This document shows positions 1-5,425 of a stretch of 5,425 bases of DNA, one piece after another. The DNA comes from Bacteroidota bacterium (lineage in GTDB: Bacteria > Bacteroidota > Bacteroidia > JACCXN01): assembly GCA_947462515.1 (NCBI GenBank), contig CANHPJ010000146.1, positions 1-5,425 on the forward strand. The letters are read 5' to 3'. The first letter of the stretch is position 1. Each line of letters begins with the position of its first letter. A model generated the notes under the pieces. The model searched no databases. It was not told where the DNA came from and saw only the letters and a list, made by a program, of their open reading frames with translations. Both the position numbers and the translations under genes were made by a program.

Positions 1-34
1 ATTGGTTTAATGAATAAATAATTTCTGAAATCCT

Positions 35-190
35 CTAAAACTTTTGTTGTATTGTGTTTCGTCGATTTAAAGGTTGTGCATATAAAAGCTGTCTCTTACT
101 TTTTTGAATATTCTCTATATAAATAATCTTAAGAATAGAATTATAATCTTTATTAAGGTTTTTAAAGTTCAGAGTCTCCAATAAAAACAT
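35..190 (-). CDS. Doubtful small hypothetical protein, 51 residues
   Basis: This is an unrecognised minus-strand frame starting at the ATG whose complement lies at 188-190 and ending at a TAG. The frame stays open for about 14 codons further upstream without another ATG, so the ORF could also be the tail of a decayed gene. The product would be hydrophilic and basic, rich in Asn, Lys, Gln and Ile, with a C-terminal stretch reading QPLNRRNTIQQKF. It has no signal peptide, membrane helix or known motif. In DNA this AT-rich an open frame of about 65 codons can arise by chance, so I treat it as possible rather than probable. Confidence 0.18.
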   Translation of the reverse strand: MFLLETLNFKNLNKDYNSILKIIYIENIQKSKRQLLYAQPLNRRNTIQQKF

Positions 191-300
191 AGTTTCTTTT
201 CTTATTAATAACTCATTTGTACCAAAATGGTGAATGAATTAGGTAATTACCATGAAATATAATTTTGGTAATTTTAATGAGATAATAAACATATTTAAAT

Positions 301-330
301 TTCAAAGGGGTCGATTTCGACCCCTTTGAA
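301..330. repeat. Perfect 14-bp-arm inverted repeat (hairpin)
   Basis: The arms TTCAAAGGGGTCGA (301-314) and TCGACCCCTTTGAA (317-330) are exact reverse complements with two bases between them. In RNA this would be a stem of about 13 bp with a four-base loop. It is by far the most GC-rich stretch of the first 900 bases. On the plus strand no T-run follows (CCATCACAAA). On the minus strand only ATTTAAAT follows. It therefore resembles an intrinsic terminator stem without a proper U-tract. A terminator for minus-strand transcription, a processing signal or a protein-binding dyad are all possible. Confidence 0.85.
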
Positions 331-332
331 CC

Positions 333-385
333 ATCACAAATAAAGTTTTGTTTTACCGGAAAATCAAAAATATTTCATTTGTGAT
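333..385. repeat. 9-bp inverted repeat next to the hairpin
   Basis: ATCACAAAT (333-341) is matched exactly by ATTTGTGAT (377-385), separated by 35 bases. It begins three bases after the perfect hairpin at 301-330. A similar pair, TACCAAAAT (220-228) and ATTTTGGTA (262-270), lies on the other side with a 33-base spacer. One such pair could be chance in AT-rich DNA. The near-symmetrical placement around the hairpin is what makes it notable. Confidence 0.4.
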
Positions 386-901
386 TGTAGAATCAATAGT
401 TAAAATGTTCTACAGAAAATTCTCGTTTTGCTAAGAAAAATACACAATTGATCCGAGAAGATAGAATTCAGCGTAGAATTGCTTGGCATAAAACCTTGTT
501 TTACCCAAATAAAAATGAGTAAGGAAAAATTTTAAAGGAATCAGCGCTGAATGATTTATGGAAATGCACTAGGTCAAATTTAAACAACCTTGAGATTACA
601 ACTGAAAATACCCTATATAACTTTATTCTTATTAGGCTTCTAAATTAATTGTTGATTGTATCATTCGTGGAGGGATCTATTGGAATAAGGAAATTATCAT
701 GTTTTTTAATTTTGATAAATCTTCACTTATTAGAAATCCTCAAGTAATCCATTGTTGTCTTCTTTTATACAAGAAAACACTTTCCCACCATTAAATTATT
801 GGAATTTATTTCAGAATAATAATTGGCAAGAAGTTTTCATAAAAATTAATATAAGATCTGTTTAAATTGATTTAATAGATATTCGAAATCTGTAATGAAA
901 T

Positions 902-935
902 TTTGGTGGATAGTTTTTTTTAACAATTATGCCGA
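902..935 (+). repeat. Block shared with the rhomboid leader (copy 1)
   Basis: These 34 bases span the start codon of the response regulator. They recur upstream of the rhomboid gene at 4246-4284 in the same order: TTTGGT, then TGGATAGTT, a T-run, and AATTATGCCGA. About 31 of the 34 bases match once a 3-base gap and small differences after the T-run are allowed. The longest uninterrupted identity is 11 bp. The match is longer than I would expect by chance even in AT-rich DNA, but its meaning is unknown. Confidence 0.45.
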
Positions 936-1441
936 AGATGAATTTAAAAAAAGAAACACTTGTTTTTATTGTTGATGATGATGAAAATTGTCTTGAAATT
1001 TTATCAAGGGTTTTACTAGCAAAAAATGATAATCCGGTAAGAGTAAAAGTATTTACTACAGGTGAAGCTTGTTTAAACAGTATAGTTGAAAATCCTGATA
1101 TAGTAATTCTCGATTATTATTTAAATTCAAAATTTGAGGGAGGTCCAACAGGAAAATTTTTTCTAAACCGTATTTTGAATTTAAAGCTTGATATTAAGGT
1201 AATTTTACTTTCATCACAAAAGTCGGTGGATAAGGCCATCGAAGTACTTCGTATGGGAGCATATGATTATGTTTATAAAAACGAAAGTGCTTACCTCAGA
1301 GTGAATAAGTTAGTGCAAAAAATAGCCTCAGTTAAAAGTAGTTATGATTATCCACAAAAACTGAATATCAATAAAAATGCACATGTTTTTGTATTTGTGA
1401 TTTTTTTGATATTGTTTATTTTGAGTCGTTTTATCTCTTGA
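929..1441 (+). CDS. Single-domain response regulator with C-terminal membrane anchor
   Basis: This is a receiver (REC, CheY-like) protein of 170 residues that probably accepts a phosphoryl group from a histidine kinase. The acidic pocket is Asp16-Asp18 (VDDDE), the phospho-acceptor is Asp62 (VILDYYL), the switch Ser is 95/96 (LLSSQ) and the conserved Lys is 117 (AYDYVYKNE, with KN in place of the usual KP). The domain ends near residue 135. There is no DNA-binding or enzymatic output domain. Instead, residues 151-167 are a strongly hydrophobic stretch followed by Arg and a four-residue end, which reads as a single membrane helix with the receiver on the cytosolic side. No Shine-Dalgarno sequence separates the start at 929 from a second ATG three codons on, so the first residues are uncertain. 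No histidine kinase gene lies in the window, so the partner is unknown. It converges on lolD with 48 bp between the two. Confidence 0.9.
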   Translation: MPKMNLKKETLVFIVDDDENCLEILSRVLLAKNDNPVRVKVFTTGEACLNSIVENPDIVILDYYLNSKFEGGPTGKFFLNRILNLKLDIKVILLSSQKSVDKAIEVLRMGAYDYVYKNESAYLRVNKLVQKIASVKSSYDYPQKLNINKNAHVFVFVIFLILFILSRFIS

Positions 1442-1489
1442 AAATTATGCTAAAGTGTTTTTAATTATAAATGATAAGCAGATAAATAA

Positions 1490-2143
1490 TCAGGAAATTA
1501 TCAATCCGTCTCTCATGACTAATTTTCTATCAGCCATATTGGCAAGATCTTCGTTGTGCGTGACAATGACAAAGGTTTGGTCAAATTGTTTTCTCAATGT
1601 GAAAAATAATTCATGTAAATCTTTGGCATTGGCGGAATCAAGGTTTCCGGAGGGTTCATCGGCAAAAACAACTGCCGGATTATTTATCAATGCTCTTGCA
1701 ACAGCTACTCTTTGCTGTTCGCCACCGCTCAATTCACTGGGTTTATGATTTGAGCGTATATCAACTTTTAAAAAGCCAAGCAGTTCCATGGCTTTTTTTT
1801 CAGCTTCTTTTTTAGATACTCCAGCAATAAATGCCGGTATGCAAACATTTTCCAATGCGGTAAACTCCGGCAAAAGGTGGTGAAATTGAAACACAAAACC
1901 GATGTTTTTATTCCTGAATTCGGAGAGTTTAGAATCGCTTAAAGAATTTATTATAATTCCGTTAATTTCTGTATTACCTGAATCAGCCCTGTCTAATGTT
2001 CCGAGTATGTGCAGAAGACTTGTTTTTCCGGCACCGGAGGCTCCAACTATTGAAACTATTTCACCTTTTTTAACATTAACACTAAGGCCTTTTAATACCT
2101 CAAGCTTGCCATATGATTTTATTATATTTTCTGCCCGTATCAT
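1490..2143 (-). CDS. Lipoprotein-release ABC transporter ATP-binding protein LolD
   Basis: This is the cytosolic ATPase that powers LolCDE-type extraction of lipoproteins from the inner membrane for transfer towards the outer membrane. All ABC motifs are intact in its 217 residues: Walker A GASGAGKT (34-41), Q-loop Gln86, signature LSGGEQQ (138-144), Walker B VVFADEP (158-164) with catalytic Glu163, D-loop SGNLD (165-169) and H-loop His196. The stretch after the Q-loop, FQFHHLLPEFTALENV, is characteristic of LolD within the LolD/MacB/FtsE group and is the main reason for the specific name. Length is close to the family's usual 220-235. The partner permease (LolC/E) is not adjacent; a stand-alone lolD would need it in trans. 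The start matches the family N-terminus (MIRAENIIKSYG). A TAACTTTG motif lies about 25 bp upstream. No clear terminator is visible in the 48 bp before the convergent receiver gene. Confidence 0.93.
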   Translation of the reverse strand: MIRAENIIKSYGKLEVLKGLSVNVKKGEIVSIVGASGAGKTSLLHILGTLDRADSGNTEINGIIINSLSDSKLSEFRNKNIGFVFQFHHLLPEFTALENVCIPAFIAGVSKKEAEKKAMELLGFLKVDIRSNHKPSELSGGEQQRVAVARALINNPAVVFADEPSGNLDSANAKDLHELFFTLRKQFDQTFVIVTHNEDLANMADRKLVMRDGLIIS

Positions 2144-2167
2144 AGTCTTGGTTTTTTAATGATGGTT

Positions 2168-2175
2168 CAAAGTTA
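2168..2175 (-). promoter_or_regulatory. Candidate -7 element for lolD
   Basis: Read on the minus strand this is TAACTTTG, an exact match to the Bacteroidota -7 consensus TAnnTTTG. It would start transcription about 18-20 bases before the lolD ATG. No good TTG -33 element lies at the expected 17-19 bp; the nearest candidate is a weak TATG at 15 bp. The call therefore rests on the -7 motif and its position. Confidence 0.4.
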
Positions 2176-2332
2176 TTTAAATTATTAAAACATAATTTTA
2201 TTAGTTTGGTTTTAGCATTTTAATATCAATGGGGAATAATTAAATAATCGATTTATATCGGTTTCATTTTTTTTGTTTGGATTGCATAAGTATTATCTAT
2301 TTCTGGTTTTTTATAGAGTTTTTTACAATTTT

Positions 2333-2364
2333 ATTTCAAATAAATTCCATGCTGGAATTGAAAT
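2333..2364. promoter_or_regulatory. Dyad symmetry upstream of sucC promoter (possible operator)
   Basis: AATTCCA (2343-2349) and TGGAATT (2353-2359) form a perfect 7-bp dyad around TGC. The outer arms ATTTC (2333-2337) and GAAAT (2360-2364) extend it, with five unpaired bases on the left. It lies 35-40 bp upstream of the -33 element of the sucC promoter. That spacing suits an activator site or a regulator shared with divergent lolD. No U-tract follows, so it is not a terminator. The regulator is unknown. Confidence 0.35.
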
Positions 2365-2398
2365 AATTAGTTCATAAAAGATTGTGACAAAAAATAAT

Positions 2399-2428
2399 TT
2401 GATTAGTCCATCAAAAAAAGTAATTTTG
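2399..2428 (+). promoter_or_regulatory. Promoter of sucC (Bacteroidota-type)
   Basis: TTG at 2399-2401 and TAATTTTG at 2421-2428 are separated by 19 bp, matching the Bacteroidota housekeeping pattern TTG-N17-19-TAnnTTTG. Transcription would begin near 2434-2436 and give a leader of about 60 bases. That leader has no Shine-Dalgarno sequence before the sucC ATG, which is normal in this phylum. Confidence 0.65.
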
Positions 2429-2497
2429 CGAGCTAATTCTGGGAAAAGTAATTGTTTCCTGATAACCTACAACCAAAAATTTTAAAACTAAAAGTAT

Positions 2498-3691
2498 ATG
2501 AACATACACGAATATCAAGGTAAATCGATATTAAAAAAATTCGGAGTTGCTATTCAGGAAGGTATTGTTGCTGAAACTCCTGAGCAAGCTGTTGAGGCTG
2601 CCAAGGAATTGCAAAAACAAACCGGTACCGGATGGTGGGTTGTTAAAGCTCAAATACACGCTGGAGGAAGAGGAAAAGGGGGAGGAGTTAAATTGGCAAA
2701 AAATTTGGATGAAGTAAAACAAAAAGCTACTGATATTATTGGTATGCAATTGATTACTCCTCAAACCAGCGCAGAGGGTAAAAAAGTTCATTCTGTGTTG
2801 ATTGCTCAAGATGTTTATTATCCCGGTGAAAACAAAACTGAAGAGTTTTACATCAGCGTATTGTTAAACAGGGCAAGTGGTAAAAATATTATTATGTATT
2901 CTACCGAAGGTGGAATGGATATTGAGGAAGTTGCACATAGCACTCCTGAATTAATTCTGAAAGAAGAAGTGGATCCTAAAGTTGGCTTAATGCCATTTCA
3001 GGCAAGGAAAATTGCCTTTAATTTAGGTGTTTCCGGGGATGCATTTAAAAATATGGTAAAGTTTGTTACGGCTTTATACAAGGCTTACGACAGCATCGAT
3101 GCTTCTCAGTTCGAGATTAACCCTGTACTTAAAACATCCGACAATAAAATTATTGCTGTAGATGCTAAAGTTAATATCGATGATAATGCATTATATCGTC
3201 ACGAAGATATTTTGGCAATGCGCGACATAAGAGAAGAAGATCCTACAGAAGTTGAAGCTGCTGAAGCTAGCTTAAACTATGTTAAACTTGATGGTAATGT
3301 TGGTTGTATGGTTAACGGTGCCGGCTTGGCAATGGCAACCATGGACATCATCAAATTGTCTGGTGGAGAGCCTGCTAACTTTTTAGATGTTGGTGGAACA
3401 GCTAATGCAGAAAGAGTAGAAAAAGCTTTTAGAATTATATTAAAAGACGAAAATGTAAAAGCTATTTTAGTGAATATTTTCGGCGGAATTGTTAGATGTG
3501 ATCGCGTAGCACAAGGTATAGTTGATGCTTATAAAAATATCGGAGACTTACCTGTTCCTTTAATTGTTAGATTGCAAGGAACCAATGCAGATGCTGCCAA
3601 AAAACTAATTGATGAGTCAGGTTTAAAAGTTCACTCAGCCATTTTGCTTCAAGAAGCTGCTGATAAAGTAAAACAAGTTTTGGCGAACTAG
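2498..3691 (+). CDS. sucC: Succinyl-CoA synthetase (ADP/GDP-forming) subunit beta
   Basis: This is the beta subunit of the TCA-cycle enzyme that interconverts succinyl-CoA and succinate with formation of a nucleoside triphosphate. It carries the nucleotide- and succinate-binding sites; the phosphohistidine is on SucD. The 397 residues are full length (E. coli 388) and align end to end with the family. The ATP-grasp half includes Lys50 and HAGGRGKGGG (54-63), with Asn208 (EINPV) and Asp222 (VDAK) as metal ligands. The C-terminal ligase half includes Asn273 in MVNGAGLAMATMD, NFLDVGG (294-300) and the phosphate-contact loop IFGGIVRCD (327-335). The start gives the family's usual MNIHEYQGK. Nucleotide preference (ADP or GDP) cannot be read safely. 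sucD, usually next to sucC, is absent here: a terminator follows within 25 bp. The gene therefore has its own promoter and terminator and must be balanced with a distant sucD. Confidence 0.97.
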   Translation: MNIHEYQGKSILKKFGVAIQEGIVAETPEQAVEAAKELQKQTGTGWWVVKAQIHAGGRGKGGGVKLAKNLDEVKQKATDIIGMQLITPQTSAEGKKVHSVLIAQDVYYPGENKTEEFYISVLLNRASGKNIIMYSTEGGMDIEEVAHSTPELILKEEVDPKVGLMPFQARKIAFNLGVSGDAFKNMVKFVTALYKAYDSIDASQFEINPVLKTSDNKIIAVDAKVNIDDNALYRHEDILAMRDIREEDPTEVEAAEASLNYVKLDGNVGCMVNGAGLAMATMDIIKLSGGEPANFLDVGGTANAERVEKAFRIILKDENVKAILVNIFGGIVRCDRVAQGIVDAYKNIGDLPVPLIVRLQGTNADAAKKLIDESGLKVHSAILLQEAADKVKQVLAN

Positions 3692-3712
3692 TCTTGTATT
3701 GCTGAAAATATT

Positions 3713-3745
3713 AAAAAGCAACCCGGTTTTCGGGTTGCTTTTTTT
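3713..3745 (+). terminator. Intrinsic terminator after sucC
   Basis: A 13-bp stem (3713-3725 paired with 3731-3743; core AAAGCAACCCG and CGGGTTGCTTT) encloses a five-base loop and runs into seven Ts (3739-3745). It lies 22 bp after the sucC stop codon. This is a classic Rho-independent terminator and shows that sucC is not co-transcribed with the next gene. Confidence 0.93.
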
Positions 3746-3784
3746 ATGTCTTAATATTTAAGATTTCGTTTTTTAAAAATAAAA

Positions 3785-3816
3785 ATCCTGATCAATATCA
3801 GATCATATCCTGATAT
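3785..3816. promoter_or_regulatory. Direct and inverted repeats upstream of the small membrane gene
   Basis: ATCCTGAT occurs twice (3785-3792 and 3807-3814), 22 bp apart centre to centre, or about two helical turns. GATCA occurs twice 11 bp apart (3790 and 3801). ATATCAG (3795-3801) and CTGATAT (3810-3816) form an inverted repeat. The cluster sits directly upstream of the -33 element of the next promoter, where an activator or repressor would bind. No known regulator's site is recognised. Confidence 0.35.
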
Positions 3817-3824
3817 AATTCATT

Positions 3825-3853
3825 TTTGAAGCGGTGTTACTGGTCTAATTTTG
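3825..3853 (+). promoter_or_regulatory. Promoter of the small membrane protein gene
   Basis: TTTG (3825-3828) and TAATTTTG (3846-3853) are spaced by 17 bp, an excellent fit to the Bacteroidota promoter consensus. Transcription would start near 3860, about 25 bases before the ATG at 3885. The promoter supports the reality of the short gene behind it. Confidence 0.65.
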
Positions 3854-3884
3854 GATATAAATTAATCATTAACACTTTTTAATT

Positions 3885-4067
3885 ATGAGAAATAAATTGA
3901 TTGCCTTCGGAATTATCTTACTTGTTTTTGTTTTTCCTTTTAAATATTCTTTTCTAGATAATAATACTTCCACCCCGATGTTCGGCATGGTTTGTTTCTT
4001 GTTGACTTTATTGGGCATTTTTCTGTCTATGTTTATTTATGAAAGTGGCATCCAAAGCAAGAAATAA
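3885..4067 (+). CDS. Small two-helix membrane protein, unknown function
   Basis: I do not recognise this 60-residue protein. Residues 4-19 form a hydrophobic helix after a short basic N-terminus (MRNK). A polar stretch follows (about 20-32, including DNNTSTP), then a second hydrophobic helix at about 33-51 and a short polar tail ending in KK. Basic residues at both ends suggest that N- and C-termini face the cytosol with a short periplasmic loop. It is hydrophobic over most of its length and has no lipobox or cleavable signal. Support for a real gene comes from the well-matched promoter 30 bp upstream, the repeat cluster behind it and the coherent helix-loop-helix layout. It is monocistronic as far as can be seen, with 286 bp before the rhomboid gene. 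Confidence 0.65.
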   Translation: MRNKLIAFGIILLVFVFPFKYSFLDNNTSTPMFGMVCFLLTLLGIFLSMFIYESGIQSKK

Positions 4068-5425
4068 GAATTAATTGCCTGTGGCTTGAAAGGTATAGAG
4101 TAAAATGAAATTTGTAATGTATCTAATGGCTGTCTGGATTTGATTTATTCATGCAGGGTTAAAAATCTTGCTAGAATAATTTCTTAAATTTTTAATCTTT
4201 TTGCCAAGGCATATTTGTTTAAGGTCATGTCTCTGACTGTGTCAGTTTGGTCGTGGATAGTTGTTTTTTGTTTAATTATGCCGATTTGACATAATTTGGT
4301 ATATTGGTTTAATAGTTGATCTAGCGAAATAGATATTCGATCAAACCAATCAAATGAATTTACAAACAACAAAATTAGAAGAGCAGTCCAGGATAACAAA
4401 AAGTTTGATTTTTCCTGCTTTATTTGTTTTGCTGCTCTGGATTGTCAAATTGCTTGAAAAAAACAGTTCCATTACTTTTCATCATTTTGGTATCTTCCCC
4501 CGAACACTTGATGGTTTAATAGGTATTATAGGCTCTCCGCTGGTTCATGCCGATTTTTCACATCTTATAAATAATTCAATCCCCTTATTGATTTTAGGCT
4601 CGTGTTTATTTTACTTTTATAAAGACATAGCTTTAAAGGTTTTTATACTTATATGGCTTATTGGTAACATTTGGCTATGGTCTATAGCTCGCCCATCCTA
4701 TCACATTGGCGCAAGTGGAATTGTATACGGACTGGTTTGCTTTCTTTTTTTAAGTGGCATCTTGCGAAAAAACAAGGCATTAATGGTGGTGTCGCTATTG
4801 GTTACCTTTTTGTATGGCAGTTTAGTTTGGGGCGTTTTGCCAATAGATTACCACATTTCTTTTGAAGGCCATTTAATGGGTAGCCTTGCCGGAATCCTTC
4901 TGGCAGTTTATTACAGAGAAAGGGGGCCGCAAAAAGAAGAATACATTTGGGAAGAGGAAGAAGCCCAAGAAGCCGAAGAAGTAATAATTGATTTTCAAGA
5001 AATGGATGCAGAAATCAAGCCTGAAGAAAATATCGAGATTAAATTAGATCATAAAATAGTATACCACTACAAGCCAAAAGAATAGATGATTTAAACTTTA
5101 TTGTTTAACTAATAAAATGAATCAATAATTCCGGCTTTTATTCCAGTTCAAAGGCTCCAAGATCCGGATTTCCCTTACGCGATTTACCATTGATATCATT
5201 AAGTAGCATCCCCGACAAATAAGCAGGGTTTCCCTTATCAATAGCAAAAGAGGTGTTTTTTAGCATGAAATTCTTTTTTTCTATCTCCACAAAACCTGGA
5301 TCTATATTGGTGAAAATCGACTGTCCCAATAGGGATTTATTGGTTTTTAATAGGGAATAATTAAAGCTATAATTAAATTCCGCATCGTTTAGCTTATCTG
5401 TCATTATTTCATTTTCAGCATTTCC

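Larger units (their letters stand above)
1..928. other. Long AT-rich region without a convincing gene
   Basis: No reading frame here has recognisable protein similarity or reaches 60 codons from a start. The longest from an ATG is a 51-codon frame on the minus strand (35-190), listed separately. Short plus-strand frames at 400-522 and 699-794 look like chance. The region does hold a perfect hairpin at 301-330, 9-bp inverted repeats at 220-228/262-270 and 333-341/377-385, and two 10-bp palindromes (GGTAATTACC at 242-251 and TCAGCGCTGA at 541-550). It could be a gene graveyard, a regulatory region, or the site of a small RNA. I recognise no tRNA, rRNA or known riboswitch fold. Confidence 0.6.
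2144..2497. other. Divergent promoter region between lolD and sucC
   Basis: These 354 bp are AT-rich and non-coding. They hold a -7-like motif facing lolD (2168-2175, minus strand), a 17-bp dyad at 2343-2359 extended by flanking arms, and a good promoter match facing sucC (2399-2428). I see no small gene or structured RNA in the remaining bases. Confidence 0.7.

Overview
The window looks like chromosomal DNA of a low-GC Bacteroidota bacterium, probably of the Bacteroidia (Bacteroidales/Marinilabiliales side). Four things point there. The genes lack Shine-Dalgarno sequences. Intergenic DNA is very AT-rich and holds matches to the Bacteroidota promoter pattern TTG-N17-19-TAnnTTTG. The encoded proteins are a stand-alone receiver protein, an isolated LolD, an isolated SucC and a 'choice-of-anchor Q' style C-terminus. 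The lineage is inferred from gene style, not from a marker gene.

Layout. Bases 1-928 hold no convincing gene. They contain a perfect 14-bp-arm hairpin (301-330), two flanking 9-bp inverted repeats and one weak 51-codon reading frame on the minus strand. A single-domain response regulator with a C-terminal hydrophobic anchor follows (929-1441, +). It converges on lolD (1490-2143, -), the ATPase of the lipoprotein-release ABC transporter. A 354-bp divergent promoter region separates lolD from sucC (2498-3691, +), the beta subunit of succinyl-CoA synthetase, which ends in a strong intrinsic terminator. Next come a 60-residue two-helix membrane protein with its own good promoter (3885-4067, +) and a rhomboid intramembrane serine protease with an acidic cytosolic-type tail (4354-5085, +). 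The window closes with the C-terminal end of an extracellular beta-helix-type protein on the minus strand (5138 to beyond 5425).

The genes do not form one operon or pathway. Each seems to be its own transcription unit: housekeeping (lolD for envelope lipoproteins, sucC for the TCA cycle), signalling (the receiver protein), membrane proteolysis (the rhomboid) and a probable secreted or surface protein. I see no mobile element, CRISPR, RNA gene or phage gene, and no clear sign of a new multi-gene system.

The observations most worth checking are small. They are a 34-nt block around the receiver gene's start codon that recurs upstream of the rhomboid, dyads and repeats placed like operators upstream of sucC and the small membrane gene, and the unexplained hairpin cluster at 220-385.
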